Of a DNA stretch of 64,000 nucleotides, positions 44,271-56,914 are shown piece after piece. Position 1 is the first letter of the stretch. Each line of letters begins with the position of its first letter. A program made the position numbers and the translations under genes. Source of the DNA: Lasiosphaeria ovina (Eukaryota > Ascomycota > Sordariomycetes > Sordariales > Lasiosphaeriaceae); NCBI GenBank assembly GCA_033439765.1, contig JAULSN010000008.1, forward strand, positions 1,612,001 to 1,676,000, in the 5' to 3' direction. The notes below the pieces were generated by a model. The model made no database searches. It worked only from the letters and a program-made list of their open reading frames with translations, and was not told the DNA's origin.

Positions 44271-45083
44271 TCATACCGCCGTAGAAGCAGCAGCAGCCTC
44301 GTTGACCTTGTTCCTCAGCCCGTTTATGACCTTGTCGACAGCATCCATGTCGCTGGCGTCGACCTTGCTGCCGGCGCCGCCGTGGCCTAGCTGGCCTAGC
44401 TGCGCGACCGTCTCGTCCATGGCCGGCTGGTAGTTGCGCACGGCGCTGCTGAGGGCGTAGATGGCCTTGCGGCGGACGGCGGGGGTCTCGGCGTCGGCGA
44501 CGGCCAGCGCGGCCAGCGGCGCGATGCCGCCGACGGCCACTAGGCGCTCCTGCGTGCGCTCGTTGTTCTGCACCGCCGTGCCCACGCACCACGCCGCCAT
44601 GCGCCGGAACTCGGCGTCGCCGTGGCCCAGCAGCCCCACCAGCGGCTTCCACAGCCCCAGGTTCTCCAGGTTGTTGGCGTTGTCCAGGCTCTCGATCAGC
44701 TGCTCAAAGTTGTCGAACGCGATCAGCCGGTTCTCTGCGTCCACGTCCGCGTCCGCCGACGTGATCACCTCGATCGCCGCCTTCATCAGCTCCGACTCCG
44801 ACGGGCCCCCGAACAGCGCCGCTATGATCTCCGGGTTCAGCTGGCTGCGCGACGCCGCCGACGACATCCCGCTTGGCGCGGCTGCGACGGCGCTGGTGGT
44901 GGTGGTGGTGGTGGTGGTGGTGGTGGTGGTGGTGGTGGTGTCCCCGTTTGCTTCTGGCGCCGCCGTTATGGCTGTTGCCGTTGTTGTTGTCGTAGTCGCT
45001 GGCGCCCCATTTGGCTGCTCTCCCGCCGCCGGTGCCGAGTGCTCGATGCCCCATTTGAGGAGGCTGTTTAGGTTTCTGTCCAT
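44271..45083 (-). CDS. FES1: Hsp70 nucleotide exchange factor Fes1
   Basis: Fes1 is the armadillo-repeat exchange factor for cytosolic Hsp70 and is required for degradation of misfolded proteins. The single exon gives 270 aa. It begins MDRNLNSLLKWGIEHSAP, the canonical Fes1 start. A low-complexity Ala/Thr linker follows, with a run of about 15 Thr encoded by (ACC)n. The armadillo core has LNPEIIAALFGGPSESELMK, FDNFEQLIESLDNANNLENL, LLGHGDAEFRRMAAWCVGTA and VQNNERTQERLV. It ends with an Ala-rich tail. The Thr run is unusually long for the linker; its length may vary between strains. Confidence 0.95.
   Translation of the reverse strand: MDRNLNSLLKWGIEHSAPAAGEQPNGAPATTTTTTATAITAAPEANGDTTTTTTTTTTTTTTTSAVAAAPSGMSSAASRSQLNPEIIAALFGGPSESELMKAAIEVITSADADVDAENRLIAFDNFEQLIESLDNANNLENLGLWKPLVGLLGHGDAEFRRMAAWCVGTAVQNNERTQERLVAVGGIAPLAALAVADAETPAVRRKAIYALSSAVRNYQPAMDETVAQLGQLGHGGAGSKVDASDMDAVDKVINGLRNKVNEAAAASTAV
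44894..44940. repeat. (GGT)n microsatellite in FES1
   Basis: About 15 GGT units on the plus strand encode a poly-Thr linker on the minus strand. Confidence 0.9.
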
Positions 45084-47476
45084 TTTTATTTTTTTTCTGG
45101 TCTGGCGATGGAGGGGTGGAGGGGGGTTTTTTTTTTTGGCTAGGTCGGAATGTGGTGCTCGCTTTGTGACGAACTTTTCTTTGCGCAAAAGAAAAAAAAA
45201 GAGAGGCGTCTAGACGTCTTCGGTTACCACTGAATGGCGTGCTATCGGAATGATAGTGGTATTGCAAGTAAAATAGAACTTGGATTTGTCCGGCAAAAGC
45301 GAAATATCTGCCCAAGGCTTTTGCTTCCCAATCCCCCCCAGGTTACAAACAATAAATAACCCTTCTCTGCGGTTCGCGAATCTTCAAGAAAATATCTGTC
45401 CCAAACAGGCTTAGCGCAAGGCCCCCCCACCACTCTAAATCCCCTGTGACAGCGGCCTAGCCTGCGAAAAATTAGCCCTCAAAGAGAAAAACACAGTAGT
45501 AAAATGAAAAGGCCGATGTCTTCCGTGGAAGACATAATGAGGCGTTCAAGCAATCGAGGAATGTTGCGATTAGAAATCCTGCCTATCTGCACTCCGTACG
45601 GAGTATCCCCAGCTAATCCGAATAGGCAAGGTGCAGTGGTGGGGGCGTTGCAATTGCAGAGTTGCAATTCAACAGTTTCTCGTTGGTCTGTGCGACTCAC
45701 AACCCCTCCACAAAATAAAATAAAAAGTGGGAAAAGCTGCCCCACTTGACCTTTGCCCCTCGTCGCCGCTCTTATGTGGCGGGGAATAGCTTCAACAAAA
45801 GGAGGCCCCATCCCGAAAACAGAAACGAACGGCTGGGGGAGGCTTTTCCTTTCAGCCAGGCGGCCGCTGGCTGACCTGATATTTTCTCCTCTAGGTGGTA
45901 GCTTTTGGGCACTTTGCTCGGTAAATTTGGCTTTGATATACCCTCAGCCTAACGTCCACAGTAGTGACGTACGCTTGAACACAGCTGTACCTCCCAAATC
46001 CCACTGCCCGACGAGATATCGCGGCTTTTTTGCTTCAGCCGCAAGGGGTGCTCAGATAACGTACTACTGAGCTCAGTGCCATCCGCTCGCTGCTCTACGC
46101 CTGGAGTAGAAGAAATCCTACTGGATCCCGCTTGAATCGCGGACAAACCCGTAACAATAAACCTGCTGTTAAGGCGTCGGTTTGTCTGAAACCCTGTTTC
46201 GAACTTTGGGGGGAAAACATCCCGCTTTGGGCCCCGAACTTGTCTACACTACCTTACGCACGCCTTGTAGCCGGAAGGACGGGCGCCTAGAAGACGAGAC
46301 AAAGCTTCTAGCCGGGCCTTCAGAAGCTGCCTGCTTGGCGTGACAGCTCGCAGTGGTCTTTGGACATGTTTTAAGTTCAGGATGGCGAGCGAAGTAAAAC
46401 ACTTGCCTTGGAGCATACGTCAGCTCTTCGGTAAGGCTCGTCGCCGCCCGTCTGATCTCGAGACGGCCCGGAGTGCATGGAGCGTATTCCGTACTCGTTT
46501 CTAGAATCAGATAGATGCCGCCTACCTTAGCCAGGGCATGGCCCCCAATGCCGGGCTGTCTTCTCATCCCCTCGTCCAGGATCGTGATAACGTCTTGGGG
46601 AGTTCTTTGGGCATGAGACTCCCACACCAATAACTAAAACAATTTAGGTCACTGATTGTCTCGATGGGTTTCGCGTCAGATGAGCATGGTGTTTTTAAAT
46701 CAGACGAGGGCTCAGTTGACGGGAGATAGAGGGGGGTTGTCAAGCATCTGACCCCCTCCACAAATCCACACTTGATATGAAAGGTGTGCCAAGAGCGTTC
46801 TGATATTTGTCGCTGCCTACCAGATGGTGTCGGAGAGGAACCGATTGCTCGCCGTGAAACCCGGAAATATCTATTCTATCCTGCAACCTGAGCCCGGGGT
46901 TAAGGTAAGTTAATTAACCGTATTCGTAGTTGGGCAGGTAGCCAGGAAACCCCGTCCCCAGCCACAGTCAGTGACGACGCTGTGGCCAACGCCAACCTCA
47001 TGCTCGCACGCACAGATGCGCCATTAAAGCGGCAAGAGGATTCCTTGTCTCTCCCAATTAGGCGGGCAGGTAGCAACACCCACAGCGCACCAGCGCACCA
47101 GCGCACAGCCCACGCCACGCCCGCTGTCGCTCACTGTGCATTGGCACCGGCTGGCGCTTCTGCAGCCCACAACTTTCCCGCTAGTGACATCGCAGGGGAC
47201 CCAGCCTTTCCTTCCCTTTCTCGCACATCCTCCCCCCTCAAACCCACATCGACCTAAGGAACTGACCTTAAATTCACCTCCCCTTCCCAACCTCGCGCCG
47301 CAGCATCCAGCAAATTTTCTTCTCTTGCCTCTTCTCCGTCTCAGGTAATCGACACCATTACATCCTGCTCTGACGATCTGGGCATTGCACAAGCCTGATA
47401 TTAACTTTTGGTGGCATTTTCCAGTTGGACCTATCTCGAAAGACCACCCCTTTCCCAACCACTCTAATCTATCACC
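45084..47476. promoter_or_regulatory. FES1/actin divergent intergenic region
   Basis: This 2.4 kb stretch separates two divergent housekeeping genes. C/T-rich tracts at about 47205-47475 precede the actin start and fit a strong promoter and 5' UTR. The only other candidate is the minus-strand frame at 46244-46648, listed separately. Confidence 0.5.
46244..46648 (-). CDS. Doubtful coding-like exon, unknown
   Basis: A minus-strand frame reads LVWESHAQRTPQDVITILDE and then GHALAKVGGIYLILETSTEY, which looks protein-like. It is preceded by an acceptor-like TTTTAG. The remaining part is low in family character, and I could not find a start or upstream exon. It may be a gene fragment or chance. Confidence 0.2.
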
Positions 47477-49096
<1,620 letters not shown>

Positions 49097-49615
49097 GGTA
49101 TGCGACTGGTCTAGACGTCTTGTTCTGTGTGAGCTCAGGTTGACGGTGCTTTTGCGGGCACAGCGGTTTGAGAAATTTAAGACGGACACCAGACGGTGGC
49201 GGCCCCGAAGTTATCAGCAGCGCCATGGGTCACTTCGGCCTCGCGCATGTAATTCGTGAACAAGTCTCATATTTCCGAAAAGTTTTGACGCAGGTCAAGG
49301 ATTGGGGCGTCTCTTCTCCGTTTGGAAGACACGGCAACCTTTGTTTCCCGGGCGGGTGGATGCGGATGCGAATGCGAATGCGAATGACGGCGCGGACAAG
49401 TAGGCCGAGGTTTATCATACACTTTTTTTACTTTTTTTGCTCCACCAAGCCATTGTTGTGGATGAGTTACCCCATTTCGTAGTTGGCGATTACCGTCAAG
49501 ATGTCTTTAGAGCTCATCAGGAATACAAGGGAAGAGGTTATGCAGCTCTTGCAGCGCCGAGAACCTTTGTGGCCGTGTCTCGGTTTTGTTATACAAATGT
49601 GTGACATTTCTAGAA
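49097..49615. other. Convergent intergenic region, actin and GGQ protein
   Basis: 3' region of actin. It contains a short GAATGC array near 49360-49385. No gene seen. Confidence 0.5.
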
Positions 49616-50245
49616 TCACGCAGCCTTGGTGGGAGGCTCTGGTATTTCAGGCTCGTCGACCGCAGCGTCGGCGTCGGCTTCGGCCTCCCCGAGCTCGCGG
49701 TATTTTCTACGACTCTTCTTTATCCCGCTCTCGGTCCTCTTCTTGTGTACAGCTGCTACAATAGCCGAGCGGCTCTGGTCTCCATTGACGAAGTCGTCGA
49801 CTTTGGTCGCGAGCAGCTCTCGCGCAATTTTACGGTTCTGACTGCGCGAGCGCGTTGCCTGGCACTTGACCACGATGCCTGTGACCTTGTGCTTGAGCTG
49901 GACAGCCGAGTTTGTTTTGTTCTGTAGTGGTTTGGTTGTAGGAGTGAGCCTACATGCTAAAGCTAGGGACGAGATGTAGGACGCATTTAGGTAAGTAATT
50001 AATTAGGTACGCACAATCTTTTGCCCGCCTGGCCCGCTGCCCTTGAGAAACGACTCCTCGATCTCGTCCTCGGGCGGCGGCTTCGGCCGCCGCGGCATCT
50101 GCTTTTGCGAGAGCTGTGGGCATGTCGAGAAGGTGCGCTGTGCTGCTGCTGCTGCTGCTGCTAGGGTGAAGGGTGTGAAAAGGGTGGTGCGTGGTGTCAA
50201 GGTTGCTGCTACTGCTGCTGCTGCTGCTCTTTGTAGGAAGGCCAT
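49616..50245 (-). CDS. Mitochondrial GGQ release-factor-like protein
   Basis: This is a small class-I release-factor domain protein, like yeast Rso55 and human MTRFR, which act in mitochondrial ribosome rescue. Two exons, 50245-50015 and 49921-49616, give 178 aa. The N-terminus is Ala/Arg/Thr-rich with RTFSTCPQL, a mitochondrial presequence. PRRPKPPPEDEIEESFLKGS then leads into GPGGQKINKT, with GGQ at residues 73-75; the intron lies just after QKI. NSAVQLKHKVTGIVVKCQAT and RSRSQNRKIARELLATKVDD follow, then a basic KKRTESGIKKSRRKYRELGE tail. There is no codon-recognition domain, so peptidyl-tRNA hydrolysis without stop-codon reading is expected. Confidence 0.92.
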
Positions 50246-50923
50246 GGCTGATGGCTACATGTCGTGGGATCGGTGGCTTCTGTTCGGTGAGCTCTCATAG
50301 GGGCACGCTCGAGTTTGAGTTCGAGCCGTCGAGGTCGAAAGTCGATGGGGTTTACATGGTACGTAACAGCGGTAAATACCTTACCTAGTTTTAGGTAAGC
50401 GATTGACGATGAAATTAAAGTGGGGAACGATAGCGGGCGGGGAGTTCTCAAGCCGAGAATTGACCAATGAGTCCCATCTGCGCCAGCCGCTCGCCACCTG
50501 TCAAGCAGCAAATTTTGGCCGCAACCCTGCAGATGCCGGGCAATCCGATCCGCTGGTGAAAGTCGCCCGACGGTTTGATAGGGGGGCTATCCGTAATAAA
50601 GTTGCAGCATGCCGGCGCGCAAACGAACCCTCAACCTCCCCAGTATTCCGTACTCAACATCGTCGCCCTCAAACGCCAAATAGCCAGCACGTTCGGTTCT
50701 GCTCATCGCTTTCCCACGACAGCCCCAGTTCAACGAAGGAGGAAAATACCAACCAAGCACCCCTACATACACGACCGCTGTCATTGCGAGGGGGGAAATA
50801 GGGGGGAAGCAATCCATCACGACTTGTTTCAAAGAACAAATTCGACGCGCGTCGCAAAGCAAAAATACGACCCCTGTTTCCGAACATAGACACACATACA
50901 CCACCAACCAACAAGCAGCAGCC
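50246..50923. promoter_or_regulatory. Divergent intergenic region, GGQ protein and SPT small subunit
   Basis: No gene seen in about 0.7 kb. The region must carry promoters for two divergent genes. Confidence 0.45.
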
Positions 50924-51323
50924 ATGTCGTCGTACCTCGAAGCCTTCAGCAAATGGCTCAAGCTCAAGATCTACCAGCTCGAGGTCACGCTCAGCGTGTA
51001 CATCTTTACGCCGATTGAGAAGTTTATCTTTTGTCAGTTGCCCCTTTCATTAGGGCCCAACAAGAAAACTAACACACTCGTGTACCACAACAGATTCGGT
51101 CCTCTTCCTCATCGTCAGCCTGACCTTCATCGCCACCGTGCTGTACCTGCCGCAGCACGTGCAGTTCGTGCTCAGCCGCGCGTGGTTCTACATGAACGGC
51201 GACGCGCCGCAGGAATCGGTTGTGCAGCATGTCGTGGCCAAGTCCGCTGCTGTCGTGACGGATACGATTGCTGCTGCGGCGGCGGCGGCGGCGGCGACGG
51301 GGGGGGTTGTTCGGGAGCTGTGA
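50924..51323 (+). CDS. Serine palmitoyltransferase small subunit-like
   Basis: The small subunit activates the ER serine palmitoyltransferase that starts sphingolipid synthesis. Two exons, 50924-51032 and 51094-51323, give 112 aa. It begins MSSYLEAFSKWLKLKIYQLEVTLSVY, amphipathic with a Tyr/Trp-rich N-terminus typical of the SPTSSA-like family, then FTPIEKFIFYSVLFLIVS. The transmembrane segment is about residues 37-56 (SVLFLIVSLTFIATVLYLP). The C-terminus is poorly conserved and ends in an Ala-rich run encoded by GCG/GCC repeats. The short length and EKFIFYS motif support the call. The gene is easy to miss because it is short and split. Confidence 0.85.
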
Positions 51324-52342
51324 TTGATCGAGATCGAGTTAGATGGGTAGTGTTGGGCGGGTAATATTTGTCTCTCTCTCTCGTAATTGTTTTGGACGCT
51401 CTGCTGTTTTCCCCCGCTAGAACTCAGCAAAGTATAAGGGGATACTAGACCGGGAGAGTCGTGGGGAGTTGTCTGGGATCAATACGAGGGGGGGCTTTGT
51501 CACCTGGCTCTGGCTCCGGCTCCGCCCCCCCGTTGGACACCGAAGACCGCAACTCAATGGGCACTGCTGCCGCGCAACTTCCTCCAGCACCACCACCCCG
51601 CCCCCTCTTCTCTCGGCTCGGAGCACCCACCCTACTTCGTTTCCACCACGGCCAAGTTTCGCACTAGGCGAGCTGACGACAAGGCAATGGTGCCTGGGTG
51701 GCTATCGCAGAAAGTGTACGTTTCTTGTTTTGTTTAATAACTAAGGCAGGTTGTTTTGCGGTGCTCTTTTCTTTTGTTTGCTGCTTATATGGTTTTAATA
51801 CATGCGAGAAAGGGGGGGCGTATTTGTTTGTTTTTTTGGGCGGGGACGGGTTTTTGCATAAATAGATATACGGCGGCATATACATAGTACGTATGTATAT
51901 ATATATACAGATGGGATTGAAGGCATGGGGCTATGACCAGCCGGCGGCGGCGGTATTCAGAGAAAGACTCGCTCACAGAGAGGGAGAAGAGAAGGATGTC
52001 TGGGATTAAACGTCACAAGAGGGCGAGTGATACAACAACAAGAATAATAACTTTTAATGCACACTACAAAATAGCTACCCGAAGAGCTACCTGATCTATC
52101 TATCCCAGTTCTATACGCCGCCGGTTTTCTTCCCTTTTCCTACCTCTTGTTCTTCTTCCCCCGCCATGTCAGGCAGATGAAGTGTAAAGTATAAACAAAC
52201 ACACATTTTGCACACTTTTCTTTCTACTGTTGTCTCACCTCCACGCTCCCACGTCGAGGCAGATGTGGTGAGATGTGATAGGTGATAGGTGATATAACAT
52301 ACCTATCGGGCTTCACTCGACCGACTATCGATCCCGCGACGC
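51324..52342. other. Convergent intergenic region, SPT small subunit and ELP2
   Basis: 3' regions of two converging genes. It includes a TATATATATA-type stretch near 51895. No coding sequence supported. Confidence 0.5.
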
Positions 52343-55194
52343 CTAGCGCAGCGGCAGCGCCATCCGCTGCCCGAGAGAAACCGAGTAGATGCGGAGCGAG
52401 CCGTCGGCTCCCGCGATAGCGAGCTCGTGGTTGATGTTACCCTGCTGCTGCTGGTCTCCGCTGCCGCCGTCGGTTTCGCTGCTTGCTTCTCCTTCCTCTC
52501 CTCTCCCGTGACGGCCGACCGGCGGCCGCCAGGCGAGCTGGAGCACGGCCTTGGGCAGACACAGCTCGGGCGCGACGCTGGCCACGCGCGACAGGGAGAC
52601 TTTGCCGCCGCCGCCCTCGGCGGCGATGGAGAACAGCGAGAGGTGGCCGGCCTCGGACCCGACGGCGAGCAGCACGCTGCCGTCTGCGGAGGATGGAGTC
52701 GGGAAAAAGTCGAGCGCCGTCACGGCGTGCCCCTGCAGCGTGAGGCCCGCGAGCACGAACTCATCCTTGCAACCCCCGCCCGGCGCCACCGGCCGCCACT
52801 TGACCCATGTCATCACCTGCCTGTCGCGCCCGGCCGTCGCGAACAGCTGCAGAGACTGCTGCTCTTCTTGGGGCGCCGCGGGCAGGGGCAAGGGCGGCGC
52901 CCACGCCGCGTCGAGGATCATCCGCGCGTGGCCCTTGGGGTTCGCCTGTAGGAGCTTGTACTCTGTGGTGCTGGCGGGGTCGCGCGCGAAGATGGCCCAC
53001 TGGCGGTCGCGGCCGACGCTGAGCAGGTGGCTGTCGTCGGGGGAGAAGCGCAGGCGCGTGACGGTGAGCGAGTGGGCCGTCAGCGGCGGCTTGATCTCGG
53101 TCCAGTGCTCCGTCTCGAAGAGGCGGATGACGGCGTGGTTGACGCTGCTGGCCTTGCAGGCGCTGGCGACGAGGCGGCCGTCGTGGCTCGTGGCCAGGCA
53201 CGAGATCTCGTAGCCGTGCCCGTACAGCTTCTCCACCTCGGGCCACAGCGTGTGCCGGCTCAGGCTCTCCTCGAACGGCGGGTGGTCGATGTCGAGCGCC
53301 GACTTGCGCACCACGTTGGCGGGGTCTACGGCCTCGCGGTCGTCTGCCGGCGGCTGCTGCTGCGCGAGCGCGGCGTCGTCGTCGACCACGTCGATGGCCT
53401 TGTTGGACAGGCCGAGGACGGGCATGTTGGCCGCGTCGGGGAACGCCGCCAGCTGCGACTCGTCGCCAGTGCCGGCGCCGGTCAGGCGGTTCAGCATCAC
53501 GGCGACGGCCTTGGGTTCGGTGAAGACGCGCATGAGCTTCTCGTCGGCGCCTGACACGAATGACGAGGCCCCGAGCGAGTCGATGCAGTTGAGGTCGTAG
53601 CCGTGGATCTGCGGGCGCGACATCTCGTGCCATGTCTTCTCGAGACTGCTTCCGGTGGCCGCCGGCCTTGCCCACTCGGCGTGGACCCGGGTTGTCTGGT
53701 CCGAGCTTGTCGACAGGAGGTACGCGCCATCTCGCGACCACGAGATGCCCGTCACGGCCCTCGTGTGGCCCGACACGGCAATGTTCTGCTTCCACATGTC
53801 CTCGACGGCATCGTAGTCCCAGCGCCGCCAGCTGCCCGTCCGGCCCATGGTCACGACGGTGGTTCCAGAGGGCGACCAGAGGCCGGCCCAGAAGCCGCCT
53901 ATGCTCCCCGTGGCCGTGGTTGCCCCCTTTTCCCGGCTCACCTCTCCGAGCCTAGCGCCGGTGATCCAGATGCCCGAGTCTTGGTCCGACTCCCAGATGG
54001 ACAGAGAGTTGTCGGCCGAGGCGGAAAGCAGCTGAAGCTTTCCCACCCCTCGGGCGTCGTCGGCGGTAGGGGGCGCGCGCGACCATTTTGCGCTGTAGAT
54101 CCAGTCTTCGTGGCCGAGGAGGAGGGCCTCGAACATGATGCAGTACTTGGTCGCTCCGGCGACTATCTTGTGGATCTTGTTGCCGGGCGTCAAGGCGTCA
54201 GACGAGACCGCCATGCCGGCCGCGCCCAGGGCCGACAAGGCCGAGCCCTGGTGCAGGCGACACAGGCGGATGTACTTGTCCTGGCTCGCTGAGGCCAGGA
54301 GGAGGTCACTCCCCGGCTCGGGGCTCTCTCTGACGAAATCCAGCGACCGGACCCAGTTCTCGTGTCCCGGCAGGGTGGCCTGCAGGGTGAACTGGGGCGC
54401 CGCGTCGCCGGTCTCCCCTTTCGAAGCCATGAAGATGTCGACGACATTGGTGGTTCCGGCAACGGCCAGAACGATGCCAAGTCCGTCGTCTCCCAGCGGG
54501 CTCAGAGCAAGGGCGAGCGGCAGGTATTTTTTGGGGGTCTTGATGGTCTGGAGGAGGACGAGGCCGTCCATGCCAAACGTCCAGACCTTGATGGTGGCGT
54601 CGGCGGCGCCCGAGACGAAGATGGGCCTCGGGGGCCTCGCACCGGTGTCGGACCCAAGGGCGAGGGCTGCGATGCAGTTGATGGGCGCCGTGTGCCCCTC
54701 GACCGTCTGCAGGCACGATGCGGCGCCATGAGGCGCGGCGGTTTCGAGAGCCCAGAGGCGAAGGGTCTTGTCGTCTCCTCCGCTGACCAGGTAGGATGTG
54801 GATGGGTCATCTGGCAGCTTGGGGAGAAACTTGACGGCACGCACGTGCGCCTTGTGGCCGCTGAGGATGTGTGAGATGCCTCTGCTCTCCTGCAAAGATG
54901 CGGTTAGTTTAGGTTGAGAGGGTTCCACTGACGAGGAGGAGAGGGAGAGTGTGAAGCTATTCTCCAGGTCGAGCAAGGCAGGACAGGGCGGGACAGCCAA
55001 GGTAGATGATAACTAATGTCCGTTTTTCTTCTCTATTTGTAGTATAAAACATGATAACGTACCGCGGGGTTCCAGATGCAGATGTTGGAGTCTGCGGCAA
55101 AGGCGACGAGGCCGTCGTCGCCCCAGTCAGCAGCAGCCGTGTATCGGTTGGCGCCCGCTGAGAGATAGCGACTCTCGACAGTGACTTGGGCCAT
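52343..55194 (-). CDS. ELP2: Elongator complex subunit Elp2
   Basis: Elp2 is a double WD40 propeller scaffold of Elongator, which makes the cm5/mcm5 side chain on tRNA wobble uridine 34. Two exons, 55194-55063 and 54889-52343, give 892 aa. The first exon reads MAQVTVESRYLSAGANRYTA and then DWGDDGLVAFAADSNICIW, the canonical Elp2 start. ESRGISHILSGHKAHVRAVK follows after the 173-nt intron. Further WD units include YLVSGGDDKTLRLW, LPGHENWVRSLDF, LLASASQDKYIRL, LGHEDWIYSAKW, QLLSASADNSLSIW and KLYGHGYEISCLA. A motif of DQDSGIWITGARLGEVS is Elp2-specific. URM1 lies divergently 959 bp upstream. Confidence 0.95.
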
Positions 55195-56153
55195 GGTCGC
55201 TGTCTCTCTGTCTGGTCTGTATTCTACACGTCTTTTATTTTCTCTCTCTCTTCAAGGCGTTTTGTTTTGTCTTTCTCTTCTTGTGGAGATATGTCGGTGA
55301 AGCTCTGAAAGGTCAAGCAAGACGCTTTCACTGCCAATTGGTGTTGCCTGAGATCGTATTTCTAACTGGCTCCTGACCTTGAGCTCGAAATGTCCTAGGC
55401 CGATGGTCTGGGTTGGTGTGACCGACTGACCGACTGACTGACTAGGTAGCTGCCTGCCCGATGAGTAAGTTGACTTCGGGTCTGAGTCAATGGAAGTTGG
55501 TTGGATTGAACGGTCAAGAAACGTTATCGACATGGGTAATTACCGTATCTTACCGCCGTCCACGATTTCTGTCTGTAAGTAGGTTGCACTGGGTACCTCA
55601 GGTTAGTTGGGGGAAAGGGGAGGGGAGCCCTGTCGAGCCCATCTATTGCTTGGGCCAAAAGCGGGTCTCTACCCCATCAGCCCAATGTTACCAGGGAAGA
55701 AACGTCTACACTAGATCAACTGTGCCTTAGGTTTGCTTTTTGTCCCCAGATTTTCGGGAATTTCTTATTTCAAGTACCTGACCTACCTGGGGTACGTACC
55801 GACCTTACCACCTACACATACACCATCCTGCACTGCAGGCATGCACTGAGCTGCACGGCGCTGCACTGCGAACCCGATCAATCCAAGCCCCAACAAGGAC
55901 TGTCTGTACGTACTCGGACCACGACATCTCGCAGCCTCCCGCATCGCAATCTCGCCTCCTGTCGCCCACATCACATCGATCCCCCCATTCCCCCATTCCA
56001 CCCGACGTCCGTCCCCCCACCATCAAAGACGGGAAGACTACGTACCTTAGAAAACTTCACTCCCTTATATCGGTATTAGTGCCCAACCGTCTTTCGGGAC
56101 CACGTCGGGACCACGTCGGAACAAGATCGTGACCACGTCGTGACCACACGAAC
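55195..56153. promoter_or_regulatory. ELP2/URM1 shared intergenic region with GACCACGTCG repeats
   Basis: These 959 bp separate two divergent tRNA-modification genes. Immediately before the URM1 ATG, GACCACGTCG occurs three times (56098-56107, 56109-56118, 56131-56140), plus a partial fourth copy near 56142. Such CACGTC elements could be bZIP or bHLH sites or lie in the 5' UTR. Regulation is inferred. Confidence 0.5.
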
Positions 56154-56618
56154 ATGTCTGCCGCCGCAACACAAGCCCCCCCGGCCGTGCCAGCCGTGCA
56201 AACCATCCCAATCACGGTGGATTTCTCGTAAGTTCTCCCTCTCCCCCACGTCGGTCACTGTTTTTTTGTCACGCGCCTTGATTCTTGCCCCTTCAGCCTC
56301 GCGTCGTCTCGTTGAGATGAAGTCCCGAGGGGGAGAATAGGGGAGGCGTGCCTGTATCTCAGTGGGGGGGGCTGTCACGGCTCTGTTGTCCCCAGTATAC
56401 ATGGACTATATCCGGGCTTGGACTCACGCAGTGTCTGTCTGGACAGAGGCGGACTCGAGATGCTCTTCTCCAACCAGCGCCGCCACTCGCTAGACGTGCC
56501 TGCTGCCGACGACGAGGGCAACAAGTCAAACATTGGCTTCCTCGTCCGCCACCTCTGCAGCACGGCCTTGAAAGATCCGCGGACCGACCTGTTTGTGCTC
56601 GATCACCACATGTATGTC

Positions 56619-56672
<54 letters not shown>

Positions 56673-56914
56673 CTCTCTCGGAGCTGCCCTCTCATCTTGG
56701 CTCCGAGATCCACGTCTCTCCACTCGATGCACGTCCCATGATGCCTCGCAGGCTGCGCTTGGTCATGCTGATCCGTTCTGGCTCCGTCTCCTCCAGTCGT
56801 CCCGGCATCCTTGTCCTCATCAACGACGCCGACTGGGAGCTCGAAGGCGAGGAGGCCTATGAGCTCCAGCCCGGCGACAACATCTTGTTTGTTTCCACCC
56901 TTCACGGTGGGTAG
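56154..56914 (+). CDS. URM1: Ubiquitin-related modifier Urm1
   Basis: Urm1 is the sulfur carrier for 2-thiolation of tRNA wobble U34 and is also attached to proteins. Three exons, 56154-56227, 56447-56611 and 56797-56914, give 118 aa. The Ala/Pro-rich N-terminus ([20 protein letters not shown]) precedes the conserved [40 protein letters not shown] and [20 protein letters not shown] follow, then [18 protein letters not shown]. The terminal Gly-Gly is the site thiocarboxylated by Uba4. The short N-terminal extension is unusual relative to about 100 aa in yeast. Intron 2 holds a long CT microsatellite. Confidence 0.97.
56622..56665. repeat. (CT)n microsatellite in URM1 intron 2
   Basis: About 22 uninterrupted CT units lie close to the donor of URM1 intron 2, followed by a short CA run. 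Confidence 0.95.
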
